A DNA stretch of 64,000 bases from Torreya grandis (taxonomy: Eukaryota > Streptophyta > Pinopsida > Cupressales > Taxaceae). The notes beneath the pieces are model-generated. The model saw only the letters and a list, made by a program, of their open reading frames with translations, did not search any database and was not told the DNA's origin. This document shows, in pieces, positions 1 through 10,750 of this stretch. Each line of letters begins with the position of its first letter. Position 1 is the first letter of the stretch. The stretch covers positions 4,598,001-4,662,000 of the forward strand of contig JARHVA010000157.1 of assembly GCA_037957365.1 (NCBI GenBank). The letters are read 5' to 3'. The translations under genes and the position numbers were made by a program.

Positions 1-46
1 TGATGTGTCTGATGTCTGTGAAATACATGTGATCACACAATAAAAT

Positions 47-1100
47 GTGGCTATAAGATTGTTATCAACTTATTTTAAGGGGAAAGCTCTGGACTGGTAT
101 AGATCTTTGACCCCAAATACAATATCTACATGGGATCAGCTTGGAGATGTTTTCTTTGCAAGATTTGAAGAAAAGGGTGATAAATATTCTTTGTTGCAAC
201 AATTGATTACTATCAAAAGGGCACCACAAGAAGAAATGACTGATTTCAATTCAAGTTTTCAAAAGACTTGGGAAAGAATTCCTACTATAGCAAGACCATT
301 ACCAGGTATGGCTATAGTATTTTATCTTAAAGCTTTAAATTCAGATATATTAGTAATGATTCAGTCACTTTGAGGTCAGACTCTGATAGAAGCCTATGAC
401 TATATAGTCAGAGCTAAAAATAACTTAATAGATACTGGAAAGTTGCCCCTAAGGCCTCCCATGCCCATGCTTCTAGAGATTACCTAACCTTTGTCTCAAG
501 AAGCCCCTAATCCCATAGCCTCACTTGTGTCTATGTATACATTTCTTTAACAACCTGCTAAAGTAGATATCCCTATCTAGTCATCTGAGATGGATGATGT
601 CAAGAACATCTTAAGGACATTTTATAATGAGAAAATTAACCTAAAAAGATAGGAGAATCCTTATCCTAGACCCCAATATCAAGGATACCAAGGAAATAAA
701 CCTCCACCATAGCCAAATTAGTATCAGGGTCCTCAAAGGCAAACTAACCCTTAGCCATCGAACCAATTAGTTACAGTCCCTACACCCTCATAGACTTTTC
801 ACCCTAATCCAAATAGGGAGATTGTTCTAGGACATAATAATTATGCAGATGGAACCAATGCTTGGTGTTTCCCTTGTAATAATGCTCATATGCCTAGATA
901 TTGTCCCAAGGGTAATCTACAACAAAAGATAATAGAGCAAAGAAGAATGGATAAATAATTTGTAAATACTTTTGACACTCAACCCTGCCAATCCCTTGGT
1001 ATGCAAAATTTAGTCCTGGTGGCTCAGATGCAAGGGATGTCCTTATAACAAGAAGAAGAAATAGCCCCTGAGCATGATTTGTTTTCATGGGTTGAAGATG
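47..1100 (+). pseudogene. gag: Gag of the Tat-like element (capsid domain and zinc knuckle)
   Basis: Positions 47-373 are open and match the retrotransposon gag pattern: a GKALDWYRSL stretch, an Arg/Phe-rich helix and a typical DFNSSFQ segment. Gag forms the cytoplasmic virus-like particle and packages the RNA (known). The open part ends in TGA at 371-373, where an Arg CGA is likely ancestral. The same frame continues with many stops to a CCHC zinc knuckle at 866-904 (Cys, Cys, His, Cys), spaced C-x2-C-x3-H-x4-C, one residue shorter than usual. Several stops between are TAG flanked by Pro, Asn and Gln codons, as expected from CAG. The true start lies upstream of the window or is lost. Confidence 0.8.
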
Positions 1101-1474
1101 AAGAGTCAGTATTCTTAAATGAAGCTTCTACTTCCAAGAAGCTATTGGTATAATCAAATTACTACACCAGATCCAAGAGAAGGATGATGGAACGGCCTGA
1201 AGTCACAAATAATGAAATAATGGGGATTCTTCCATTTCAAGGTCATAAAAACATAGATGCTAGACAAGAAATACCTCAACCAGTGCAGAACCAAGTAATT
1301 TATAGATAAGTGCAAGAAAAAGCAAGGTACCCTTATTATCTAAGAACCCAAACACTAGGACCGGTGAATGTGGTGGATCAGCTAAAGAGGACCCTAGCAC
1401 ATGTGTCAATATGGGACATGTTAGCTATTCTTGAGCAAAAGACACTATTTCAAGAAGCTCTATAGGGCCAAGCA

Positions 1475-1702
1475 GTGCCTAAACATACTGGTAATAAAGG
1501 AGGACCTGCTGATAAGGAAAAGCTCAAAGACATGGTTCCTCTACAGATAATAACCCTTTTGAACAATGCACCAGAGGTAAGCAAATCCAAACTAGAGCCC
1601 TTCTATTTGAATTTGATAGTTGGAAAGAAACTATTACATAATGCAATGATAAACTCAGGGGCTAGTACTATAATAATGCCTAAACAAATAGCAGATTTTT
1701 AA
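1475..1702 (+). pseudogene. Retrotransposon aspartic protease, active-site Asp lost
   Basis: This 75-codon open stretch is in the same frame as gag. Near its end it has the retropepsin active-site block, here INSGAST followed by a Met-Pro pair. The family norm is Asp-Ser/Thr-Gly-Ala. The Asp codon reads AAC, one G-to-A change from GAC, so the enzyme would be dead even if the frame were open. The protease would cut the Gag-Pol precursor inside the particle (known). A partial flap region may continue to about 1870, but the frame is lost after 1702. Confidence 0.8.
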
Positions 1703-2252
1703 AAAATAAAGTATGAGCCACTTACTAGATGAGTTATGCAGCTGGATGGGAAATTAGTGTAAATAATAGGGAAAATTAAACAGCTCCCATTGCAATTGTA
1801 TACTTACCCTAATATAATTGTCAATTAGGATGTGGTAGTCATAGATATACCCCCTATATTTGGCCTATGTTTATCTAGAGATTTAACAGCCAAGATAAGA
1901 TTATATGTCACTTGATTGGTCTCACCTCATCCTAAGAACCAAATATGGTACAAAAATGAAAATACTATCTGAGTCACTATCTAAGGATCACATCACCAAT
2001 GAACCAACCCCAAAATTAGAGGTAGATCATGCTATGCTAAATAAGGAAGAAAGGGTCTTTGTTGAAGAGTTAGGTGACTGGACTGAACATGACCAATAGG
2101 AGGAAAATAACCAGTTGTTAACTATGATGCAAAGTGACCCATATGGAAATTATGACTCTACTGGTCTGGGCACTTATGTAATATTTGATGAAGACCATGA
2201 AATCCCAAATTTTTTAAGGGAATAAATGCCAAAGACTCAAGAATCTGAAAAG

Positions 2253-2740
2253 GACTTAGAAATCTAGACCTTAAATTTTGATGGGGCTAGAAGTAAAAAT
2301 GGTGTTAGAGCAGGAATTTGTATTGTTGCTCCAAATGGTGAGAAATTTTTAAGAGCTATCCATTTCCAATTTGCCTGTACTAATAATGATGTTGAATATG
2401 AATCCTTAGTACATGGGATCATGTTAGCTAAGAAAAAGGGAGTAAAGAATCTGATAGTAAAAGGAGATTCAGAACTAGTGGTGAAACAAATCAAAGAAAA
2501 GGCAATAGCCAAGAATATAAGGATGAGATCCTATAGACATAGAATTTGAGACTTAATAGATGATGTTGAAGCTTTCAATATTGAAGTAGTTCCTAGAACC
2601 CAAAATTCTGAAGCAAATAAGATGACACAGATTGGCTCACAGTTTGACCTAACAACTGATCTATTAGTCAACAATGAGTCAGTCAAAGTTATAGTATGGC
2701 CAACTATCCTAGACAATGATGAAAATTGGCAAGTCTTTGA
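2253..2740 (+). pseudogene. Extra RNase H domain upstream of RT (archaeal-like type)
   Basis: In frame 2280 a type I RNase H fold can be followed: the first Asp in FDGA (2280-2282), Glu in VEYES (2394-2396) and Asp in GDSEL (2466-2468). A terminal NSEAN block holds Asn (2616-2618) where the fourth catalytic Asp is expected. Only two or three stops interrupt it. The VEYE and GDSELVV pattern is that of the archaeal-like RNase H found as a second RNase H in Tat elements (established knowledge). RNase H removes the RNA strand of the RNA-DNA hybrid. Its position between protease and RT is unusual: I expect the extra domain after the normal RNase H. The fourth Asp to Asn change is again one G-to-A step. 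Confidence 0.75.
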
Positions 2741-2867
2741 AAATGATTTTTAGGTACTCTCATTTTTTCAACAGTCAGGGGAATTTGCTGATCAATTGTA
2801 ACCCAAAATTGAAGAAGCATATGGAGACCAAGTTATTCAATTAAAGACCAATAAGCTTCTTAAAGGC

Positions 2868-3104
2868 TTGATTACTTTAGAAAACCTATTTGATCTAGAA
2901 GATGTAAGCCTAGAGAAGAAAAGGTTTCAAGGAAATAAAGTAGATTATTTTGAGATGCAAGTGAATGAAGGGAGAAAACTAAATATTGGAAATTCCACAA
3001 CCCAAGAGGAAAGGGAAAGACTAATTGACTTGTGTGAAAGATATGACAAAGTAATAGCCTGGACCTATGAAGACCTTCATGGCTATAACAGAGACATCAT
3101 TTAG
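2868..3104 (+). pseudogene. Linker between extra RNase H and RT
   Basis: This 78-codon open stretch is in the frame of the upstream RNase H. It ends in the conserved approach to the Ty3 RT domain, with a WTYEDLHGYNRDI segment matching the motif usually seen just before the RT fingers (the region reading W-x-DM-PGID in relatives). It has no catalytic role of its own. A TAG stop at its end is followed in frame by further RT-like residues (a RPVNP segment near 3155), so the stop is secondary. Confidence 0.6.
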
Positions 3105-3129
3105 CACACCATAGAACTGACTGAAGGAT

Positions 3130-3990
3130 CTAAGCCAGTCATATAGAAGTAGAGGCCAGTGAATCCAAGGATTGAACCTCTAATGGTGGATGAGTTATAG
3201 AAACTCTTAAAATCTAAAACAATTTTTCCAATTAAACACTCAACTTGGGTATCCAATCTAGTGCCAGTTAGAAAAAAATGGTGACATAAGGCTCTATGTG
3301 GATTTTAGAGACCTAAATAGAGCATCTCTAAAAGATCACTATCTCCTGCCCTCTATGGAATAAATTTTACAGAATGTGGTTGGATTAGAGAGATTTTCCT
3401 TGCTAGATGGTTTCTCTGGATACAATCAAATTTGGTTGGCTGATGAAGACCAACACAAGACTGCATTTACTACCAAATGGGGAACATTTTCATATGCCAA
3501 GATGCCATTTAGTTTGTCAAATGCTAGAGCCAATTTTCAAAGAGCAATGGATGTAGCATTTGGAGAACTCATAAATAAAATCATTTTGATTTATCTTGAT
3601 GATCTCACTATTTTTTCCAAGAATGTTGTTGATCATTTTGATCATCTGGAATCTATTTTTAAGAAGTGTAAAGAGTTTGGAATATCCCTAAATCCCAAGA
3701 AGTGTATCTTTGTAGTACCTCAAGGCAAACTATTGGGATATATAGTATCCAAAGAAGGAGTCTCTATAGATCTAGAGAGATTCATAGCCATAATGAACTT
3801 GTCCCTGCCAGTAAATAAGAAGGTAGTTTAGTCCTTTTTGGGAAAGATTAATTTGGTCAGTCGGTGCATATCAAACTTTGCAGGTCTAATGAGACAAGTG
3901 ACACTCTTGTTGAAGAAAGACCTGGTGTTCAAGTGGACTACAAAAGGAAGACAAGCTTTTGAGGAGGTTAGGAAAAAAATTTCAATAGCC
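3130..3990 (+). pseudogene. pol: Reverse transcriptase of the Tat-like element
   Basis: RT copies the element RNA into DNA in the particle. The fingers region starts near 3150 and shifts frame near 3275. The best part, 3376-3831, is open for 151 codons and contains FSLLDGFSGYNQI, then TAFTTKWGTFSYAKMPF and the catalytic YLDD box at 3592-3603, all in the right order and spacing for Ty3/gypsy RT. The thumb/connection region continues after a TAG at the end of the open part. Upstream stops near 3145, 3151 and 3199 are TAG in places where relatives have Gln. The YLDD box is intact, but the gene is dead because of stops and the frameshift. Confidence 0.9.
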
Positions 3991-4310
3991 TGAGTACGTA
4001 GTAACCCAGACTTCTCTAAGTCTTTTATAATGTATGTTTATGGAGGAGAGTTTAGTGTTGCTACTATCCTAACACAGAAAGATGATCAACAAGAGGGAGA
4101 ACACCCAATAGCCTTTTTCTCAAGCACTCTTAGGGAGTATGAAGCTAGATACAAATTTGTGGAGAAATAGGCATATGCTATGGTGAAATCCCTCAAAAAA
4201 TCTCAGCATATGGTATCAGGAAATAATATTTTGATAATTGTGGCTCATCTTAGTGTCAGAGAATACATTATGGAAGGTGAAATTACTGAAAAAGAGCAAA
4301 TTGGATAACA
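3990..4310 (+). pseudogene. Canonical RNase H following RT
   Basis: The RT frame runs on into a second, Ty3-type RNase H. A MYVYGGEF block at 4030-4053 aligns with the usual Tyr-Val-Asp-Ala-Ser block, so the first catalytic Asp is Tyr (4039-4041). The FFSSTLREYEARY segment near 4115-4155 keeps the conserved Glu. In the later Asp-His pair the Asp is Ala (VAHL, near 4240). A TAG near 4168 stands for the Gln of an EKQA-like motif. With the domain at 2253-2740 this makes a dual RNase H element. Both copies have lost catalytic residues. Confidence 0.8.
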
Positions 4311-5700
4311 AATATCCTTGAGTATGATGTAGAGGTCAGACCTACTAAGCTGGTCAGAGGTAGGGGGTGTGCCAATACATGGCTCAAGATATGGAAAAGA
4401 TGATAACTAAAAAAATAGAAAAGGAAAATGTATTGAGGATACAAGAAATTTATCAGAATTCTTAGGTCACAAATAGAATCCATTTTATGAAATATGGGAT
4501 TTTCCCAAAAGAGCTCTCTTAAGACAAGAGAAGATACTATAGGCAACAAGGGGTCCATTTTGTTTTAATTGACCAAGTTCTTTTTTGAACAAATACTGAT
4601 GGTATACTTTTAAGATGCATAGAGAAAGATGAGGCTCAAAAAATACTACATGAAATGCACCATGGAGTTTCAGGTGGACTTTTTTTGCAAGAACCACAGC
4701 TATAAAGATAAGTCAAGCAGGTTATTTTTGAACCACTTTATTTACAGACTGTTATCAACTAGTCAAAAAGTGCCAATCTTGTCAGTATTATGTGGGGAAG
4801 AGAAGGAATGCAACAATGCCCCTTAGTCTTATAATTGTTGATGAACCCTTTACTCAATGGGGTCTTGACTTCATTGGAATGATCAATCCAGTGTCGAGTA
4901 TGGGACATAAATGGATTCTAACTACCATAGATTATTTTACTAGATAGAGTGAGGCAGTGCCACTCAAAGAAGCAATAGAAAAGGTGATCCTAGACTTTCT
5001 GGGGGATATTACTACTCGATTTGGGCCTCTTCATACCATAATTTTAGATAATGCTAAGGTATTTTTAGGGGAGAAATATCTGACTTTGCACTAAAGTATG
5101 GAATCTATCTAAAAACTTCTTTAAATTATTACCCTTAGGGTAATGGTTTGGCAGAATCAACCAACAAGAACATGATTAGACTTATTAGTAGAATAGGGGC
5201 TGATCATCACAAAGTGTGGCATAAAGTGCTTAATATAGCACTGTGGGCTAATAAAATTACACCTAAAAAAGTGACAAAGATGTCTTCATATGAATTGGTC
5301 TATGGTAAGCCTATTGTAATGCCCTTGAGCTTAGAGATTCTTGCTCTCTAGTTATTAAAATAGATTGAAATTGAGGAGAATGGCCCCATGCAAGTCAGAC
5401 TTGTTGAGCTCCTAGAAGTTCAAGAAAAGAGGGATAAATCACATGAATCATTAAAAAATAATCAAAGACTGCTTCGATAAGAAGACTTCAAACCCCCATT
5501 TTGAAGTAGGCTCAATTGTTTTGAAATGGGATGCAAGAGCTGCCAAGCCAGGTCAACACAATAAATTTGAGTCATTGTGGACTGGCCCCTATAAGATTCG
5601 TACATATAAACAACAAAATTAATTTGAGCTTGAAATGATTGAGGGAAAACCTAAAGAGATTCTTGTGAATGGGATCTACCTAAAATGTTTCATTTAAGTA
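4310..5700 (+). pseudogene. pol: Integrase with GPY/F C-terminal module
   Basis: Integrase inserts the cDNA into the genome. The N-terminal zinc finger spans 4640-4785: a HHG His is at 4661-4663, its partner His is Leu (4679-4681), and the CQSC pair is at 4771-4782. The catalytic Asp are at 4867-4869 (GLDFIG) and 5047-5049 (ILDNAK). The Glu at 5154-5156 (GLAEST) sits 107 nt after the second Asp, one base short of the D-x35-E spacing, so a frameshift lies between. A conserved Trp is TAG at 4945-4947. After the 5148-5351 open part comes the LWTGPYKI motif near 5575-5599, the GPY/F module. No chromodomain follows, as expected for the Tat group. Confidence 0.88.
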
Positions 5701-6182
5701 GTATCTCCCATGTATTATAGTTAGATAGTTTCCCTTTCCTTGTTGCTCTGTTTAACCATTTTTTTTCTTGCTCTTTCTTTTAATAAGTGTTCTATGAACA
5801 CGTGGCCATAGCTCAAAATCTTTTAATTTTTTTTAAAACTCTTGCATTCACTAAATTTCTCTCAAATCCCCAAAATTACCCAAGGTACCTTTACACAACC
5901 ACTTTTATGACGTGTCTAACACGTTGTCCCACATAGATTTAATAAGATTTACTAAGATTTTTTTGGTTGTAATGCCATTTATGATACTTGATGTGTCATT
6001 AAATACCCTAATAACAAGATTTAAGGCTTAACTATGTCTCATCTATTCTTACATTTGCTAGGAAAATCCCTATTACCTGCATTTCAATTCATAACAAAAC
6101 TTGCTTAATAAAAGTGCCTTCCCTATTGCAAAGCTTCCATACTTGTTATATAAGTTCACTAATTCCCAGTATAGACATAGAT
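5700..6182 (+). other. Spacer between pol and the extra 3' frame
   Basis: No coding signal is visible. The stretch is A+T-rich and contains three short ACGTG-type motifs (near 5798, 5908 and 5920). These resemble the motif repeated in the LTR-like region at 10179-10750. It could hold a splice site or internal start for the extra frame, but none is recognisable by eye. Confidence 0.4.
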
Positions 6183-9100
6183 ATGGAGGAGACACAATCT
6201 TCACAATAGGGGTTTGAGATTTATGAATCCATTGATAAGCTTCTCACCAATAAATCATATGCTTCGGTCCCTGCACAACCCTTAAGGACCTATCCAAGGA
6301 CTAGAGTCCCCAAAGTTGGTTATGCAATCAACCCAACAAAGGTGAAGGATTTTATAGACAAAATCATAGACCCAACCCTTCAAAAGTCTAGAAATGCTCT
6401 ATGAGAAGGGGCACACCAAAGATGTATCTAGAAGGCTAAGGGTAGACAATTTGAAACATTTGGGATGAGGATATGGAATTCTCAATTGGCACAATTCATT
6501 ATCCCAAGTGTACATCCATGCCCTGACATAGTTGAAATGTGCACAGAATTGTTTCATGCGCCCTCAAACACCATACAATAGGGTTAATTCATGGTGCAAA
6601 TTACATCGAAGGCCATTAGGGACATGTTGGCCTTATATCATGACAAAATAGCCACATTTCCCACCATTGCCAAAATGCAAAAAATGTGGGCAAATATTAA
6701 TAATCAATTGGGGTTTCTCATATCAGAATTGTAATTAGGGGATGATGATACCATTGTGCTAGTGCTACCAATAGGAAGGGCACAATTTACACAGTCTAGT
6801 CAAGAGGCACTATCCATGATGGCATTTATTTTTGGAATGAAGGAGGACATAACTGTCTATGATTGGCAAATGACCATTCTCTTTAGATTAAAAATTGTAG
6901 ACAAGTCTCAAGAGTATCGGCTGGACTTCTTAGAGCAGATTGCCTATTTAATGGTTGACCAACTCACTCACTTCAAACACAAATGGGTTTTCAATTATTC
7001 TTCTTATCTGTTTCACCTTATATTATATCAAAACTCTGGCATCTTTTCACAATATATGCATCTGAATATGTATGACCCAAGTTTCAGTCATAATAGGACC
7101 ATTCTTGTGTCTGCATGGACACATATCTTATCCAAAATGTCTGACCCATATGAATTTTGGGAACTTTTTATTGCCCTTGCCTTTTGTCACCTAAGCCCAA
7201 AGCTTGTTGAAAATATATTAACTCCAAGTGTCAGAGGCCACATGATAAATTGCACTATTCCATGTGACTACTTTTTTGGATCTCATCATACCATCATTAG
7301 GGTCCATGGTTTTAATGGAGAACTAGTGTTGCTACCCAAGATGTTGACTCCTAGGTTTGCATTTTTAGAGGTCACTCGACAAGTGTCTGTGGTTGATAAT
7401 GACTATGGCACTCAAAAGAAGAAAAAGAAAATGTATGATATTCCATGGGTAAAGAAAAACATGGCCCTAGAGGTCAGAGATGCTGAACACTTATTGTTGA
7501 GGAAGCTAGCTATCATGGGTTTCTTTCTGATTAAAGATAAATGGAAATATGACCCAAGCAGTTTCATAACCTTATGGGTCAAGAATAACAAGGTCGGTGC
7601 TAAAATTATGCATGAGGGCCATCCCTTTTGGGAAGATAGAAGAAACCCTAAGGAAGATATTCCTGATTTGTATGTAGAATTGATAGATTTTCCCTTTCAA
7701 GGGGTCAGGCCATGGGAGACCTTTTATGTTAAGAAAGGTTTTTGACCCTAAAATCAGAATGACTTCTAGTTTAAAAAGGGCATTGAAGAACAAAGAATGG
7801 AAACTCAAGAAAATAAAATCCTATTGGAAGTATAGGAGGATATTTTTGAGATAACTCAATCTTTTGGTAATGTAAACTCAGATGAGAAATGGGAGGCAAT
7901 CTGGGATAAAAGGCATCCATCTCCTATCTCTAGCCCTAATACAAGAAAACTACAAACACAGGGTAGATAGTCAGAGGGGGAAGCAGAATCCACTCATACA
8001 GTGCAGTCCCCAAGACAAACCTCATCTACAGTCATTATAGAAAAATAAAAGAATGTGGCATCCTCACCACCCAGAGCTTCTTCATCAGTGTCAACCTTTG
8101 GGGTTCCCATTTTTGTGTAAACGCCATTAGCAGCAGTGGTAAAAGTTGAAGAGAAGGAAGCACGACAAGAAGAATAAAGGCCAAGGAAACATAAGAAGCT
8201 AAAACTTTAGCCTAATTTAAATGAGGAGGTAGAGGCCTCACAGCATCAACCACTGAGTATATTTGTTGATCCTTAGGTACGTGTTATTTCTCCTTCTTCT
8301 TCTCAGTATTTTTATTCTTCTATAGGGTGGCAATCCCAACTAGCCAAATATTATCCCTTGCCACCTCTATTGTGCCAATTTCCCAATTTTCCCCACCTAT
8401 TACTACTCAAGCCATGTCATCATAGGCCACATCATTGCATCCCTTTTCCCCCTCTATCCCAAAGAGAATACCTCCCCAAATTCCCCCTAGACAACATTTG
8501 GCTATTCCCTATGGATTGCCATAGGGTTATCCTTTTGTGAGTGGGTATATTACCTTTCCCTCTACCTTCCAAGCTCAAGCAAACACTAATAAGAAGGCTA
8601 GGGAAGCCTAGATGGATAAAAAGAGGAAGAAAGATAATAAAGATCTGGTTGCACCACACATGAGGTCACTATTTGACCCAATCCAATAGCAACTAATTGC
8701 GACTCATTTGTCACTTAATATAGTTAGGCCAAATGAGTAGATGCAGCCTTAAGATTATATAATAAGTGCAGTGGCTATGGATATGTCACTTTTTAGACCA
8801 CAAGATAGGGTTAAACTGCTAAATGAAATCACTTTTGTTGTAGCTACTAATTATTTGAAAGTATCAAAGAAGCTATAGAAGATGGAGGCTAATCTGGCTC
8901 AAGAGAAAGAAAATGGTAGCAATCTGGCTACAAAAATCAAAACAAAGAATGATGAAATAGTCTCAACAAATAGTTGTAAGATACTATTTCTTGTCAGATT
9001 CACTAGGCTATTCAAGCCCTAAATGCTTCTTTGAAAGAAGAGCTAACACAAGAGAAAGCTACAATGACAGCCCTAAGGCAGGAAAAGGCAACACTATAAA

Positions 9101-9948
9101 AAAAATGTCAGGAAAACCTGCAATAGGTCACTCAGTTCCATCAGAAGCTACTGAATGAGCAAAACAATACCACTACCATATAGGTCCAAATTCAAGCTGA
9201 GTAATAAATAACAAAATAATTGACACTTGAGTTGGATAATAGGCCAAAAAATGTAGGAGTTCTGAACCTGGTCAAGGACCTATATGTATCAGTATGGAAA
9301 AGAATCTCTGAGGAGATTACTCAGCTCAAACCCTCTCTAAATTTCCTACTAAATGCACAAAAATTGTGCAAAAAGGTGGAGACTTCAGTCCAGGCCACTC
9401 TATCCACTATCTCTTTGAGAGAGTCTGATTCTCAAATGCTGTTGAAAAAGCTATATGACACAACTGATGAAACATTATCAACAATAGGGTTTAGTGATAG
9501 AATGATTGCTGTAAAAAGGGTGAACAAAGTTCTCAGTTGTAACTCTACAGTAATTAGTTGCAAAGAGCTCCTAGATGTGGTAAAGGAGGGAGTAAAAGAC
9601 ATGAAGAAGCATATTGAAGATCTGGTGCAATTGGGTCTTCCCTCCCCTTTACCTAATAACAACACTGTGTTAATGGTTGATGAGATTAAGCCTTTGTTGT
9701 TAGCCAGACAAAATGATCAATCAATTTTTTAGGGTTTAACAGATGCTTCATCAGTGCTAGAAGTGGAAACTGTCTTGATCCCCATGTCCCAGCTTGATTT
9801 CTAATTGAAGACTGTAGTTCATGCTTTGTAGAGTTTTTTACACAAGGACATCATCAACCTTGATTTAGCCTTCCAAGATTTTCAAAATAAATAGGGACTA
9901 TCTGATGTTAAATGGTCTATTTATCAGATGACCTTATAGAATTTGTGA
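6183..9948 (+). pseudogene. Long extra 3' reading frame of unknown function (about 1250 codons, decayed)
   Basis: The ATG at 6183 opens a frame that runs through scattered stops (mostly TAG and TAA) to at least 8300. It includes a 329-codon uninterrupted part at 6756-7745, the longest open stretch in the window. Around 8400-8900 the frame becomes proline-rich and changes phase. From about 8860 to 9260 it is a heptad-like coiled coil rich in Gln, Glu, Lys and Leu. A helical domain (9220-9732) follows, and coding signal ends near 9948. The 6756-7745 part has many aromatic residues but no clear signal peptide or membrane helix, so an envelope role is not supported. I do not recognise the family. 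Its place after integrase is where env-like or other extra ORFs of plant Ty3/gypsy elements lie. Confidence 0.6.
8860..9732 (+). pseudogene. Coiled-coil and helical C-terminal part of the extra 3' frame
   Basis: From 8860 on, the translation reads as alternating Glu/Lys/Gln and Leu residues. Examples are ASLKEELTQEKATMTALRQE near 9026-9085 and a similar run to 9230, broken by about five TAG or TAA stops. This is typical of a long two-stranded coiled coil. The 170-codon part at 9220-9732 is free of stops and predominantly helical by composition. The coiled coil suggests oligomerisation of the lost protein (inference). It reads on from the proline-rich segment at about 8300-8600 after one or more frameshifts. 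Confidence 0.55.
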
Positions 9949-10178
9949 TTTTTGCCACATTTTTTATATATTCTTTAGATTTTTTTTTGAGTAGGCTCAA
10001 AAGTCCTCAGGGTCACCAAGAACTGTAGAGTAAACTACTCTGTTTTGAGTTTCAGTTGTGTGCTCTAGTTTTATCCCTGCGTGTTTCAGTTTTGGCAGTG
10101 AAGGTTTTGACACAGAGCATGGGCACAAGTTTTCATTTTGCCTAAGTTTTGTCTAAGTCTTAGAGTCGAGTGGAAGCT

Positions 10179-10750
10179 GCCAAGTGTCATCAGTTAGGAC
10201 ACATTATAATTTCTCTAAGTAACGTGGATGGAGCCACGTGTCCTATTATATACCCATGGAGCATGACAAGTGTCAACATCCACATTTCAGTTTCTTATAA
10301 GTTTCAAAAGCTTCTTTCAATAAGCTTCTCTCAATGTGTGTAGAAGGTGCCAAGTGGAAATTGTGGAAGGTTTTAATAATTTCTCTAAGTTACACAAAAA
10401 ACACTATGTGTCCCTTGTAATATCTATAGAGACCGCTAAGTGTTGACATCTTCAGTTTCTTCCTTTTGTTTCATTTATTGAGAAAGGACTATGGTGGGCC
10501 CCGGGTGAGTTGTTAAAGTAAGCAGAGTGTGCCAAGTGTCATCATCTATGTGAATCTAAATGAGTCCCAAATGTTTTTATAATGTTTCTAAAGCTCAGTA
10601 GAAGATGCCATGTGTCATCTTCTACAAGACTCTCAAAAGGTATCTAAAGCTTCTATAGATAAGCAAAAGCTGCCACGTGTCACTTGTTAAGACTAGCAGA
10701 TGCTGCCAAGTGTCCTCACCTATTTCATAATGGGAAATTCCACGTGTATC
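10179..10750 (+). promoter_or_regulatory. Array of eleven G-box-like motifs (consensus GCCAMGTGTC) in the LTR U3
   Basis: Copies start near 10179, 10233, 10265, 10349, 10403, 10434, 10531, 10607, 10672, 10705 and 10738. Three contain the full CACGTG core (10233, 10672 and 10738). The others have AAGTG or ATGTG, one change away. G-boxes bind bZIP and bHLH factors linked to ABA, light and stress responses (established knowledge). The array lies 140 to 710 bp upstream of the TATA box at 10890, so an enhancer role for the element's own transcription is likely (inference). Confidence 0.6.
10203..10466 (+). repeat. 170-bp tandem duplication inside the U3 motif array
   Basis: A block beginning with AATTTCTCTAAGT at 10208 recurs at 10378, an offset of about 170 bp. 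The order of further landmarks is the same: a GTGTCC motif, an ATA-rich middle, an AAGTGT motif and CAGTTTCTT. The copies have diverged by roughly a quarter of their bases. Confidence 0.6.

Noticed and set aside
2264..2716. Minus-strand open frames of 82 and 61 codons
   Set aside because: They are shadows of the RNase H coding sequence on the plus strand.
6756..7745. The 329-codon frame as an envelope glycoprotein
   Set aside because: It is in the right place, but I see no signal peptide, no clear membrane helix and no furin-like site. The downstream coiled coil alone is not sufficient.
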